Source of the DNA: Smallanthus sonchifolius
Taxonomy: Eukaryota; Streptophyta; Magnoliopsida; Asterales; Asteraceae
Assembly: GCA_023525975.1 (NCBI GenBank)
Contig: CM042034.1
Location: 5,463,501 to 5,527,500 of the forward strand
Direction: 5' to 3'
Length of the DNA: 64,000 nucleotides
This document shows positions 11,846-24,471 of this stretch, in pieces; positions within the stretch are counted from its first letter, which is position 1; each line of letters starts with the position of its first letter. Position numbers and translations under genes: made by a program. The notes beneath the pieces were generated by a model. That model did not search any database, had not been told where the DNA came from, and saw only the letters and a program-made list of their open reading frames with translations.

Positions 11846-14528
11846 CACTACAAGAAGATAACCATGTGCCGACGCCGCCTATACCGACGACACTTGTCGT
11901 CGGCATAGGTCACCATATACTGACGATATGTCGTCGGGATAGGCTAATCCCAAAATTTGAGAAGGGAGACCCTATACCGACGGCATGTCGTCGGGAAAGG
12001 GTTGAGCCAGATGGAAGGAAAACATGGCGCCCAATGAAAAATTGGGGAAAACCTATACCGACGACATGTCGTCGGTATAGGTTAAATTCCATTTTCTTTT
12101 TGCTTTTTTTAATGTATTAAATTTCCATCGGTAGAATTTTTTTTTTTAAATTAAAAAAAATCTGGGATACCCTATACCGACGACTATAGAGTTTTTTACT
12201 TTATTGACCGGTCAAAACCCTACGAAGCCTCTACCGATGACATGTCGTCTGGACAGGCGACCTATTACGCCGACTTTCGAGCCAATACCGACGACATGTC
12301 GTCGGTATAGGTCTCAGCGCGAATTAACCCATGAAACAACTTTCTGCTTTCCATTTCTACCAAAAAAATCCCAAATCATTCCATCTCTCTCTCCGACGAT
12401 TTCACGATTTTGCACGTATTTTGTGAAGCAATCTTCACCAATATCTCGGGTTTTGAGGTTAGTTAACATCTATGTTTCAATCTTGACAAGAAAATCAACA
12501 TTTTTGGGTTTTTTGCTTAATTTCTTTGATTTTTGTTAGGTGTTTGAAGCTTTGACCATTTTTTGAGGATTTCAAGCTATTCGAAACTAATTTGCAAACT
12601 TGGTTAGTAATTTTTCTATAAATTAGGTTTAGATGTATGTTTGTATGTATATGTTGGTGTTTATTTGTATGTATGTATATATGGTTTAGATGTATGATTT
12701 TATAAACATTTATGAAATTTTATGATGAAATTAGGGCATTTATACATATTTATTTGATGAAATTAGGTTTAGATGTTAATGTTTTTTTGTATATGTGTAT
12801 GTACTTATGTGTTTGTTTGTATATGTTTATTTATGGAATTGTGTATGTAATTTGGGCATTTATATATGTATGTTTGTATATAATATGTATGTATATATGT
12901 GTATGTGTGTTTGTATGTATTTGTATTATCTTTATGTATGGAATTGTGTTTATGTATGTAATTTGGGAATTTAAGCATTTATATATGTATGTTTGTATAT
13001 AATATGTATGTATATATGTGTATGTGTGTTTGTATGTATTTGTATTATGATTATGTATGGAATTGTGTTTATGTATGTAATTTGGGAATTTAAGCATTTA
13101 TATATGTATGTTTGTATATAATATGTATGTATATATGTGTATGTGTGTTTGTATGTATTTGTATTATGATTATGTATGAAATTGTGTTTGTGTATGTAAT
13201 TTGGGAATTTAGGCATTTATATATGTATGTTTGTATATAATATGTATGTATATATGTGTATGTGTGTTTGTATGTATAGAATTGTGTTTATGTATGTAAT
13301 TTGGGAATTTGGGCATTTGTTTATGTATGTTTGTAAAGGCTATGTATGTATATACGTGTATGTATTTTTATGTATGTAATTGTGTTTGTGTATGTAATTT
13401 TAGAATTTGGACATTTATTTATGTGTGTTTGTATATAATATGTATATATATGTGTATGTATGTCTGTATGTATGATTATGTAATTGTATGATTTGTATGT
13501 ATATAATTGTGTATGTATTTATGTAATTGTGAATGTATGTATATATGTTTGTATGTATATGTAACTTTATTTAATTTTGTTGCAAGTTTGGAACTCATTG
13601 AGGTTGGCGAGGTGTGTATAACATTTTATTTGTGTTTCATTGAACTTTTTTAAGGTACGCATCCCGACTTTTATACATTTGTGTAGTTAATTTTTTATTT
13701 CATTTATGGTGTAAACGGCTCGTTTATCATTATTTTATAAATACTATTACTTATATATTAAAAAAATATATGATTTATAATTTTAAAAAATAAATAAGAA
13801 AAAAGCTTACACTCCTAATGTCATATATGTACGTCTCATGTTGTGTACACTAGTATGTTTATTATGATAACTCTTTATAATATACCCGTCCGAAATTTAT
13901 CTGATATAGATAAATTTTGGATTGTCCCCTTTGAGACTGCTTTTTGAATATTTTATCTTATTTAGGAAATGCTTGAAATGCAACGACAAATGGATCAAAT
14001 GCGTCGAATGTGGGAGCGCCGAACTAGTAGCGATGATAACTAGCTTGGAGTTGTTGAGCCTTTGTTGTTGGTATGGTGTTGTCTTGAACAATTTGCATAT
14101 TTGTGTGTTTTGAATGTTTGATTTGTCAAACAAGTTTGTGGGTCGAACAATTTGTATGTTTGTTTTATGTTTCGGATATTAGTTTTTATTGGATTTGAAT
14201 GTTTGAATGGTTTATATATAATTATTTGCAGGTTTTTGTTTTTATAAATTTAATATTTCTGAAAAATATTAAAAATTAAAAAAACAAAAAAAAACAGAAA
14301 GACCTATACCAACGACATGTCGTCGGGATAGGCCTTTTTAAAAAATTATTAAAAAAAATGAAAAAACCCTATACCGACGACATATCGTCGGTATAGGTTG
14401 ACCCTATGCCGACGACAAGTCGCCCGTACAGCACTTGACTCTATACCGACGACATGTCGTCGGTATAGGTTTTCTTTTTGAATTATTTAAATAGACTCTA
14501 TACCGACGACAATCTTGGCTCTTGGTGT
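11846..14528. mobile_element. CACTA (En/Spm) element, decayed, non-autonomous
   Basis: The left terminus is CACTACAAGAAG at 11846, a standard CACTA end. It is followed by subterminal palindromes built on CCGACGACATGTCGTCGG, several times in 11870-12310. The same palindromes reappear at 14305-14510 near the right end. The right terminus is degenerate (GGCTCTTGGTGTA near 14516-14528 in place of TTCTTGTAGTG). Near 13965-14040 a short frame (ending ...MWERRTSSDDN, then stop) resembles the coiled, Met/Gln-rich tail of a CACTA ORF, a weak relic. The transposase is absent. Confidence 0.75.
12650..13560. repeat. 119-bp minisatellite rich in TATG, inside the CACTA element
   Basis: The word GCATTTATATATGTATG starts at 12856, 12975, 13094 and 13213 (spacing exactly 119 bp), then a diverged unit starts at 13313. 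Units are TATG/TGTA-rich with an AATTTGGGAATTT segment. Open frames on both strands here are artefacts of the repeat. Confidence 0.85.
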
Positions 14529-14620
14529 AACCTTTCTGATTTTCATGTTTTTCCTATTTATTTTATGACGTGTAATAAAAGACGATTCCGATTCCAACCT
14601 TACATTCCGATTCCAACCTT

Positions 14621-14963
14621 ATATATATATAGGAGAGATCAAGAGAAAACCACAAAGTTAGGCGAAAACCGAGAAAACCATATCATTTCAGGCAATTTTT
14701 TTTATTTACGTATACGTATCAAAAAATAATTTTTTTGATTTACGTATACGTAACCATAATTTTTTTGTTTTATGTTTACGTATACGTAACAGTATGTGTA
14801 AAAATATTTTTTGGTAAAATGTTTAATATTATATTGATACTCTTATAAATAAATAAAAATAAAATAAAACAAAAAATAAACAATATTTTATGATTGGGTA
14901 AAATTGGTTTTTTTAGTGGTTTTCACGGTTTTCGCCTAACTTGTGGTTTTCTCTGGAACCCTA

Positions 14964-14970
<7 letters not shown>
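14621..14970. mobile_element. TA-bounded inverted-repeat element
   Basis: A left (TA)n tract at 14621 runs into AGGAGAGATCAAGAGAAAAC and then AGTTAGGCGAAAACCG. The right side carries CGGTTTTCGCCTAACTTGTG and GTTTTCTCTGGAACCCTA before another (TA)n tract at about 14966. The arms are about 45 bp and the interior is AT-rich with repeated TACGTATACGTA. No protein. Confidence 0.6.
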
Positions 14971-15005
<35 letters not shown>

Positions 15006-16323
15006 TAACATGAAGGTATTAATTATTAAATTTATTTTCTTTCTTGATGGATAGATAGACACCAAAATGTTTTTGTGCTGTCACTTTAAACAGAGAAAAA
15101 AAGGTGGAGTGGGGATATTGACAAGTACTTGGTTTTGAGTTGTGTTTTTTGTGGCGGATGGAAAGTGACTTGTCAAAAAATGGAAAATACCACAAATGAA
15201 GGTATTGAAAAACCTTTCAAATAACATAATAATTCAAAGCCAGAAGGTTATATTTTATTGATAGAAGACACCTTTTACAGAGTTAAAATTACTAAATAAA
15301 GATAACTGTACTACTCCTAATACATGATGTACATATGTTGCTTTTTTTCAAGGTATCCAGACAGGAGATTTTTGGATCTGGAAAAGGATTCACTAGTGGT
15401 CCAGTGAGTTGGCTCTGGGGATATCATGAGTTATGGACCTTCCTTTGTGGTCCCTTAGCCTAATCGAACTAATCTGCACCATCTCGTGTTATTAGTTTCC
15501 ATGTGAAGGTTTCTTGTCATTCCTCTACATTTACTACTATTTCTAGAGCCCTAAATGGTTAGGTCGAAACGAGTCAGCATTGAAGACTTGTACACTATGC
15601 TTCAAACGTTGAATGTTGTTCTAGTTTTATACGTTTTTGGTTTTGAAATATTGTCGACGTCTCAATCGGTGTCGGATGTCGATTTCATAAGATGTTCCTA
15701 ATCATTGTAGTTTTAGAAATGGCATCGTTTGCGACAATTAGTGTAGAGTGTCTGACAAAAAAATTAAGGGGTCTTAACGACTTTCTGTAAGCACAAAAGA
15801 CAATTTGAACACATGACCACATGCAAGGAGGGCATAACTACAGGTGCTTCATGGGTCTGTTAACTATCTGGTTGACGAGTGAAATTTTATATTAACAGGG
15901 GTATTTAATATCATATTTTTTATATCGTCTTTATATTGGATTATCTTTAATAATTTGATGAGATAACAACTTAAATGCATGACTTGGTCTTTTCCCTAGA
16001 GAATGGTTGCGGTTGCTTTACTCCAAAGAATAATGGTTTGTGATTTAGTGGTTACTAACAACATATTTTTGTCAAAATGGACAAACATGTGAATATATTT
16101 TATGCATTTTTTAGTTACATATTTATGTAACATAATTATCAATTACATATATCTATATCTATAAAATAGTTTACTTGGTTATATTTATCAAGTGTTTTAA
16201 AGATAAGTTGTTTTTAACATCTTGAAAACACATAAGTAATAAAAATGGATACCATGTGAAAACAACATAGCATTCTTATTTATTTTGACACATTATATGG
16301 TTGCAAATTTGCACTATTTTACT
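14971..16323. other. Intergenic region, no gene seen
   Basis: AT-rich sequence, with a slightly more GC-rich block at 15340-15560 that has no sustained reading frame. I see no RNA gene and no defined repeat ends. Confidence 0.5.
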
Positions 16324-16622
16324 GAGCATTCACAGCAGTTTTTCTATCCTCATCTCTATAATTACACTAAAATTACTAACTTTTCTCTCTCGTTTTCAAT
16401 TAAATAATACTTTTTTATACCTTTATCATTACATTTTCTCTCTTTCACTCACAACCACTTTAAAAAAATAGTAAAAAGTTCATACAGGTAAACAATGTTT
16501 TCACCCCGAACATACAGAAAATTTAAATTTTTTCTCTTCCCTTCACTCACAACCACTTTAAACCACCCTTCAAATATAGAGAACTCACTCACAAACATAT
16601 CAGGAAGCTGCTGTGAATGCTC
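16324..16622. mobile_element. MITE with 15-bp terminal inverted repeats
   Basis: The ends are GAGCATTCACAGCAG (16324-16338) and its exact complement CTGCTGTGAATGCTC (16608-16622). The interior carries two copies of CACTCACAACCACTTTAAA. Flanks TATTTTACT and TATTTACGG are similar but do not give a clean target duplication, so the superfamily is left open. Confidence 0.6.
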
Positions 16623-17274
16623 TATTTACGGTTTAAAAATTGAAATATAATAAGCTTTACTGATGGAAATAATAACCAGTTTGACAAAGACCTTGCATTT
16701 GTAATAAACTAGTAGGTTTTGGCCGCACGTATAATCACAATTAAGTAACTTTTATCGTATTTCACCCATGGGTTTTGGCCACGTATTGTGCGGCCCGGTC
16801 TTGAATAAAATCCATATCGACACGTGAATAAAATCCATTTCGAGGTGCACGTAGAACGGTTGCGTTGCAACAATGTATTCGGAATTTAGAAAAATATTAC
16901 CTTATGGTGAAACTAATTTAAAAGTATGTTATATTCGATTCGGGCCGGTTTTGCATGAAATTTACACCGAAACGTAGATAAAAATAAACACGTCACAACG
17001 GTAAATTCGAATCTTTTAAAAACATCGTATTTTAAAAATTATAAAAGAAAAATAAAATCCATAAAAACTAATTATATACACAATAATATTAAAGTTAAAA
17101 CTGAAAATTTAAATTATTTTAAATATGACCCAATCAAATGCTTACATGGGCCCAATAAAATTGCCTAAGATGAATAGTACTTTACCCACCTTTCAAATTT
17201 TATTTTTCGTAAAATGTAAATTTCTTTTAAGATTTTTACAAATAAAATATGTATTATCTAACATCGACACTTAA
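16623..17274. repeat. Dispersed repeat copy, intergenic
   Basis: A stretch around 16930-17060 (AAACGTAGATAAAAATAAACACGTC, AACGGTAAATTC, TTTTAAAAATTATAA) resembles 31050-31135 (ACATGGATAAAAATAAGCACGTC, GCAGTAAATTC, TTTTAAAAGTTATAA). It is a diverged dispersed repeat of unknown class. Confidence 0.35.
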
Positions 17275-17668
17275 TCTATACTATATAATAAATAAAGGTT
17301 TCTTATGTCACGTGTAGTCTTTATATTTATTCTCATTATTTTTTTCACATATTCATATATCATTTTAATAATAATATATTTAAAAAAAAATATTAATTAT
17401 ACTAATAAAACACATTTATTTTAAATTATCCCTTATTATGTAACTTTTATTTTTAATCAAATAATAAATTAAAGTCAGTTTACATTAAATAGTAATTAAA
17501 GTATTTTTGAAACTCAATTATATATTAATTTTTACATATTTTGAATTTTTTTTATCCTTATTATATGTAATACATTTTTACACATGTGAAATATATAAAT
17601 AAAGATTTAAAAATTTTATGTATAGAAAATTTTTCACCCCGTGTGTATTACACGGGCTCTAAACTAGT
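17275..17668 (+). mobile_element. Helitron, non-autonomous, 394 bp
   Basis: It starts with TCTATACTATATAATAAATA after an A, and ends with CTAGT (17664-17668). A perfect hairpin CCCGTGT/ACACGGG (17638-17656) stands just before the end. The same start and end occur at 30154-30593. The interior is AT-rich without coding sequence. Confidence 0.8.
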
Positions 17669-18530
17669 ATATATATAACCACTAGAAAAAGAAATTTTAT
17701 TTATTAATTAATTTTATTTCTTTGTTGAGGTTATAATTTTTTTAGTTATTAGTTCTCTAATTTATGATCACATGTACTGGAAAAGGAAATTACGAGTGGA
17801 AAAAAATTTATGATAACAGAGATAGTGAATTAACTACCCTACATTTCATAATTTTGTCACTGGTTTTCAGAAAAGTACCAACTTTTTTTTAATAATAAAG
17901 GTTGCTTTATTTAAAACTAGGTTATCCTTTTATGTAACACACCATTTGTCATAAATAATCCAAAATCATTAAAAAGGATATTAAAGGAAAATCAAGAGTC
18001 GCAGATCAGTAGAAACTAGAAACCCATATAATGTAATCTATACAAAATTGAAATAGTTATTATCTTATTTTTTAGATTTATATCAACAGATTTTTTTATC
18101 TTATTTTATACAAATAAACCTGATTTTAATATGTTAAAGTTTCTAAGTTATTTAGAATACTAATACTTTTGGAATTAAATTATAATAATGTATATCAAAT
18201 GGTATCAATGTTTTTAGAAAAAAAACTGTAGTAAAGTACGAGTTAATATGAAATTTTGAAATGTATATATCAATTTTGAAATTTCAGTGTAAATTTGGAC
18301 ACACCATTCTAATCGTGTATCATACATATTAAAAACATTGTTTATTAATCTATATATATTTATAAAAAATATACTCAAATTAAAAGGAAAAAAGTATTGT
18401 TTATTAGTCTATATATTTGTTAAATTATATAAAAAATATTTAAGATAAAAAAAGAATTTTTCAACCAACTTGAAATGAAAAGTCAAACTTACAGCATTGC
18501 CTATTTTGCCTATTTAAAATATGGGAAAAC
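17669..18530. other. AT-rich intergenic region
   Basis: Nothing recognisable: no open frame of note, no RNA gene and no paired ends. Confidence 0.5.
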
Positions 18531-19055
18531 TCAAGAAAATAATTAAAAATTGACATCCTTATTTAGCCTACAGTTTTATGGACATTGTTCTTGCGAAAAG
18601 ACTAAAGACGGCTAAGCTAGCCGGCTAAAATTTCCGTACCAACATTCCATTTGTTAGAGTACGAGCCAATAAGCATGTGACACGTGGCAAACTTAGCCGT
18701 CTAATGCATTTTGCCGTCAAAATAAACAGTTATATCCGTCTATTAGACGGCTTAGCCTTCGAAAATTCATTTTTTGAAAATTTTCGGAGGCTTAGCCGTC
18801 TAATAGACGGCTAAAACTGTTTATTTAGACGACTAAATGCATTAGACGGCTAAAACTGTTTATTTAGACTATAGCCGTCTATTAGACGGCTAAGCCTGCC
18901 ACGTGTCGCCATATTATTGGTTCGTACTCTGACAAATGGAATTTTGGCACGGAAATTTTAGCCGGCTAGCTTAGCCGTCTTTAGCCGGCTGTCATGACTA
19001 ATTTCCATGAAACAGTAAGCTAAATAAGGATATCTATTTTTGAGTATTTTCTTGA
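18531..19055. mobile_element. Long inverted-repeat MITE (about 525 bp)
   Basis: Arms of about 200 bp run inward from TCAAGAAAATAATTAAAAAT (18531) and its near-complement ATTTTTGAGTATTTTCTTGA (ending 19055). Inner parts include AAAGACGGCTAAGCTAGCCG, TCCGT(A/G)CCA and TTAGCCGTCTAATAGACGGC motifs, also in direct repeat. The centre is GAAAATTCATTTTTTGAAAATTTTC. It is non-coding and should form a strong hairpin if transcribed. Target duplication not identified. Confidence 0.65.
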
Positions 19056-19198
19056 TCAAATGTCTATTTTCGTATTTCTCTTAAAATATACTTGACTTCC
19101 AATTAGCTAGTTATCAAATCTTCCTTTTTATTGAAGCATTATTTCCCAATACATTTATTTAATTTAACTCCTAAAAAACATTTAACATAATATTTTTT

Positions 19199-20297
19199 TA
19201 GTAAAGTGTAATTTGCACCCCTGTAGTTTATGCCCGCTAACACTTTGTAACCATGTTTTAAAAGAAGTGCAATTTGCACCCCTGTGGTTTGGTTTCTCTC
19301 TCTTTACACCCCTGCCGTTATCTTTTCTAATGAAAAGACAATAATACCCACGATCTCACCCCAAATTTACCCTCTTCTTCTTTCCCTCTTGTTCTCCGAG
19401 TAACAGAGCCACGAGTAACAGAGCCATCATCGATTACTAATTTGACTATTGTAGTAAAATACAAGAACCAAAACAAAACTAATTTGACTATGTTTCAGAT
19501 CTGGTGACTACTAGAACTAGGTTTATAATTAAGCTAGATTTAATTATATATTCTTATTATTCTTATTATATCTCGCGGGTTAAGTTATACCGATCCAATA
19601 ATCTCCTTAAATTCCGCCCTATAATAAAACAATCTTCATCTATCGAAGAAGATGGCGGATCTCCCGATCGATATCTAGAAAACAATTCGATCGCAGATTA
19701 CATGAGGTTTAAGAAAGGGGATTCCGGTGAATTGCAAACCGCCGTAGTTAGTTACCAGAAAAAGTTCCCCTCGTCTGTTCTCCAGCCCTTTCTTGAGGTT
19801 AGTTTTCGTAAATTGATTAACAATTCGGTTGAATTCAGTTGCTTTGATGCTGAGTTTGGGTTTGAATTTGCAGGTTGATTTGGTTTCGACTATCCACATT
19901 GCAGACAAAGAGTGAGTTCATCTTATACATTAAAATAGAAATAAAATTTTATCCATCTTGAATTTGTTATACATTTGATGTTTCCTGTCATTGAGACGGC
20001 GGCGTAACGGCGTTGGAGTCTTGACGGCGACGGCGGCGGACGGGAAGGGGGAGGGTGAGGGGTGTAAAGTGACAGAGAAACCAAATCACAGTGATGCATA
20101 TTATGTTAGGTTTTGGGTTTCGGGTGAAATGACTTTAATACCCCTAACGGAGTTAAAAGATTAACAGTGTTTGTAACGGCAGGGGTGTAAAGAGAGAGAG
20201 AAACCAAACCACAGGGAGGCAAATTGCACTTCTTTTAAAACAGGGTTGCAAAGTGTCAGCGACCATAAACCATATGAGTGCAAGTTGCACTTTACTC
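19199..20297. mobile_element. Pack-MULE-like element with captured gene fragment
   Basis: The terminal inverted repeats are about 120 bp: GTAAAGTGTAATTTGCACCC at the left, complemented by GTGCAAGTTGCACTTTAC at the right, with inner TTTTAAAAGAAGTGCAATTT and GAGAAACCAAACCACAGG. Each arm holds the TTTGCACCCCTGT motif as an internal direct repeat. The same TIR family bounds 51543-52782. Flanks are T-rich, so a 9-bp duplication cannot be judged. The interior carries a host gene piece (see 19652-19912). Confidence 0.75.
19652..19912 (+). pseudogene. Captured exon-intron-exon fragment of a host gene inside the MULE
   Basis: An ATG at 19652 opens MADLPIDI and then meets a stop. A one-base shift restores ENNSIADYMRFKKGDSG and a stretch ending in SSVLQPFLE. 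At 19798 there is a GT splice donor and at 19871-19873 a CAG acceptor, giving a 76-bp intron. After it the frame continues VDLVSTIHIADK and stops at a strong donor, GTGAGT. This is the N-terminal coding start of some plant gene with its first intron kept, so it was captured as DNA. I do not recognise the parent family with certainty. The frameshift makes it non-functional as a protein. Confidence 0.6.
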
Positions 20298-22010
20298 TTT
20301 TTTTTTATTAATATCAAAACTATGAAAGTTAGGTACCAAATCAACTCGTGATCGATGATTGTGATCATGTTTATAGGTTCGTGATATAAGAAATTGGGTG
20401 CAAAGCTAATGCTGTTTCGTTGATGCATTTAATCTAGGATTAATAATTGTATAATTATGTTTACTGGAAAATAATTTGGTTTTAGGACAAATTGCATGGT
20501 ACTGAGATCTAGCCCGGTTTCAGTGTAACTTCAACTTTTTCATTATTAAGGTATTAACAGTGTTTAGTAAGTAGAAAGAGAATTTGTTAGTTTGTTATTG
20601 TTGTTGTTATTATTATTATTATTATTATTAATATTGTTACAAGATAACCGTTTATATATATAGGGTGATTCTAAATAGACACGGAATATTGGTATCTAGA
20701 CACACCGCAACCCTATACGCTTCATATAGGACAATACGAGACGTATAGGGTTTAAGTCTTCAGACACATGAAATATTGGTGAAGCTTCCTTTGGGCTATT
20801 TAAGTAAAATTCCAAACATTCCTTTCCAATTTGAACTTTCCATCCAAATATTGAAGAAATATTTGATGGTTCGATGGTTTCACGGTGTTAATTGGAATTA
20901 ATTATGCGTTTTTAGTATTTGAATTGCATGGAATTGAGTTACTTTCTGTCTGTTTATTATTTAGAAGCTAATGATGAAGATTATGCAATTTGGAAGAATT
21001 TTTAAGGGACTAAACAAGAATTAAGAAAGAAGACGGAGTGGAAGCCCGACGTAGCTTACGTCGATAATGACGTAGCTATGTTGGCTACCCAATGAAGAAG
21101 GTGGCGTAATGGACATCATTTATAGAGGGCTTGCAACGTAATGGAGTTTTGGCGGCTTAATTACGCCAGTGGTGGCGTAGGCTACGCCGGCAGCTGCAGA
21201 TTTTAGGGTTTGTGGCAGTTTAAGACAGCTATTTAATCCTGGAGGCTAGGGTTTCGAGGATTTTCACCCCGGGAGCTATTTTGATGAACTTGGGACGATT
21301 CCTAGTGATCAAGAAGTTTCCAAACACCATTCCAATTAAGATTTTAAGTCTTGGAGGCTAGGGTTTCGAGGATTTTCACCTCGGGTGTAAGGTAAAAGTT
21401 AGTGGTTGTTCAACCCTTTCCTACTTGTTTTTGGATATAAGTTCGGTAACCATTTGATTCATTGAACTTATGTGACGACTTGTTTTGCTTAAACAATTCA
21501 AGGTTGTTTCTTTCAATTGAGTTCCCTCAGTTATGGGTTTTATTATCATTCATCATTGGTTTTGATTGAAGTAGTAGCATTGAACTAATGATTATCTGGA
21601 TACTATCTTGCTTGTGTCATTATTCGGTTTAAGGTCGTTAATTAACACAACTAGATCATTGTGTCTTATAATTATCCTGTAGAACAGGTAAACATTTTGA
21701 GTCATGTCTACGTGATTAGGTTACACATTTTGCTTCAAATACCTTAAACCGAGAAGTGATATGTTTTTAATCATCGTTCACAACTCACGTTTAAGTTCAA
21801 GTTTATATTTTTATGTAAAGTCAAAGTTTTCTCAATCGCACTCAACTCACAATTCAAAATTCAAAGTAGCTAATATAGTTAAGTAAGGTTAAATAGTCAA
21901 CTACAATCAAACATCATCCGCGAACTTCTTATGGGATCAACACCCTACTTACCCTAACTATTTAAGGTACTTAGGAATACGATATACACATTCTTAATCT
22001 CTTATTTGGC
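20298..22010. repeat. Intergenic region with probable LTR-retrotransposon remnant
   Basis: A (TA)n tract and GGGTGATTC occur at 20655. From about 20770 to 21960 the sequence is non-coding with a style I associate with LTRs. It includes GGAGGCTAGGGTTTCGAGG in two copies (21241 and 21354) and GGATCAACACCCTACTTACC near 21935. I cannot define LTR ends, PBS or coding domains, so the class is tentative. Confidence 0.35.
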
Positions 22011-23892
22011 CAGTACTTTGACGTCAATCAATATTGAATTCCCATGTTGCTGGAATTTAGAGGAATGTTTTTTAATTCGATATTTAACCAACCAAACATA
22101 ATTTTATGGAATGTTTTTCAATTCTAACTAGTTTCACTTTCGTTGAATTTCACTAACCAAACATAACATAAGGGATCTAAGGAATCACTTGGCTAAACGT
22201 GGGAACATATAAAAACCCCTGAAGAAAGTTCTCTTCATTGTGTGTTTCCTTACTTAGGAGGAAAGGAGATAGATTTTCAAGAATCGAATAATTAAAGACG
22301 AAGTGTTACAAGAAGTTTAACATACATTTATTCCGATCATTACATGTTATCACTAACATTCATTTGGAGATATTTGAAGCAACAACAAGGTAAGAAATTC
22401 TAGAAACTAAAGAGAGTTTAGGATGTGATTAGTCAGTAAATGATTCATATCGATGTCCAAACCACGTCTAAATGATGGCATAAACATTTTCAATGGTCAC
22501 AAAAGAGGTAACATTGTTTTCACAAACAACAAGAACATAGGTTTGTCACATGCATGAATCTAGACTTCATAAGAATGACATCTGTCATACTACTCACTAT
22601 TCATTATCAAATCAGCGTCACATTACTCTTCACTCCGCACTCACTGCACCATAAAAATGATTTTCACTCCCAACACATGACTTCACTCTACCAATGAAAT
22701 AATATTAAAAAAAATAAACAAAAACATATCAGTTTGTTTTGTACATGAGTGCACTCACGATAGTGCCTCACTAGCGTGGCTCACGGGATAGAGGCGCAAT
22801 ATACCATCTAGTCCAAGCGTGAGCCGTGACATGCTCGCCATTCAGTGTCACTACTGTGAACTAGTGAAGTAGTGACACCCTTCACGGGCATGAAATGGAT
22901 GTGTACATAACATAGAAAGATATTAAAGAAAATTGAGGACTTTATGTAATGGCCTAGTCATGGCTCATGATATGGGCATGACACCCTATTCCATGGTCAT
23001 GCATGGCTAGTTCCAAGGATGTGGTTATTTTGAAGGAGTTTCATATCGTCCGAACTATACATGTTTAACTGAATTTAGTAAAAAAAGAAAATGTACTATA
23101 ATTTGCTTAAATGTTTTTATCTGATATATGTTCCCTTTTAAATGATTTTGTAATTTTAGAACATATTATATAGAAATAATAATAATTTATTGAATAGATG
23201 ATAGCAACCTCGCATGTTTTATTATTTGACACTTTATCTTACTAATCATTTTCTATATTTCATTCATTACTATTTTTCTAGATAAAACAAACTATAGAAA
23301 TAATAATTATTTTTATAATATATTTTAAATCACACACTTTTTAATTCTCATTAGTTAGTAAATAATTTTTATTTTATTTTTATTTTTTGTTGTTAATTAC
23401 ATAAGCCTGTGACCTATCAATTAACTTGATGATAAATATAAATATGATTCTTTGAGATGTTACACACGATGAACACGTGGTTATGTCACATTCCAATACA
23501 AATCGTAAATGAGAAACTCTTAAAGAAATAATGGGTTACATTACTTATCACTTTTAACTTTTTTGAGAAATATAACATTAAAAGAACTAAAATAAGGAAT
23601 TAACCTAAATTACAGGGACTAAAACCAAAGTTTACTTTATATTTTAAAAGTTTTTTAGACTCTAGATAAAGAAACTTGTATCCATGTATAAAATTTGTGA
23701 CACCTTTGATCTAATTAAATTATAGTTATGAAGTTTTCCCTTAAAAATATAGAAAGATTTGTGTTTGAATGAACACAATTGTTCTCACGTTTCTCACTTA
23801 AAATAATGTTAATATTGATCATATAGTTAATATTGATCGTGTGTGTATAAATATATATATATATATTCAAAAAGTAGTTTGTTTTAATCGAT
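22011..23892. other. Intergenic region, no gene
   Basis: AT-rich sequence with a GC-richer island at 22735-22990 of GTGAG/CTCAC and ATGGTCATG-type short palindromes. It is probably transposon-derived, but I cannot set its ends. No reading frame is supported. Confidence 0.45.
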
Positions 23893-24420
23893 ATATATAT
23901 ATAGGGAAAGATTCCACTAAGAAGTGGTTTTTCGCTAAGAAACTCTAAGAAGTGGGTCAAACGAACTCCGATTGAGCTCATTCCAGCGGCGTTGGAACCG
24001 TCTCATCGAACTCTAATCCGGACCCAAAAACCTAAACCCCCTCCACCCGCACCCCAAAAACCTAAACCCCCCTCCAACCCCACCCCAAAAAGTCTAAAAC
24101 CACCACCCCCCAACCCCCAAAAACCTAAACCCCCCAACCCCACCCCCCCCAAAAACCTAAACCCACCCCCACCTCCCCAAAAAAACCTAAACCATAAAAT
24201 CTAAACCCTAAAAGCTAAACCCTAAGGCTAAACCATAAAGCTAAAACCCTAAAATTCAAACGTAAAATCTAAACCTTAAAAGCTAAGATGATAGAGTTCG
24301 ACGAGACGGTTCCAACGCCGCTGAAATGAGCTCAATCGGAGTTCGTTTGATATCGTTTCTAAGCGTTTTGGTCATTTCTTAGAGTTCTTAGCGAAAACAT
24401 ACTTCTTATTTGATCATCCC

Positions 24421-24471
<51 letters not shown>

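Noticed and set aside
12712..13216. Open frames of about 80-96 residues on both strands (Tyr/Cys/Val or His/Thr/Tyr-rich)
   Set aside because: They come from the 119-bp TATG/TGTA-rich minisatellite; same motif in every unit and on both strands.
12850..13320. Regular 119-bp spacing that might suggest a CRISPR-like array
   Set aside because: Units are head-to-tail, nearly identical throughout, with no unique spacers; this is a plant minisatellite in a CACTA element.
23992..24204. Proline-rich open frame
   Set aside because: Product of the AAACCTAAACCC-type array inside the foldback element.
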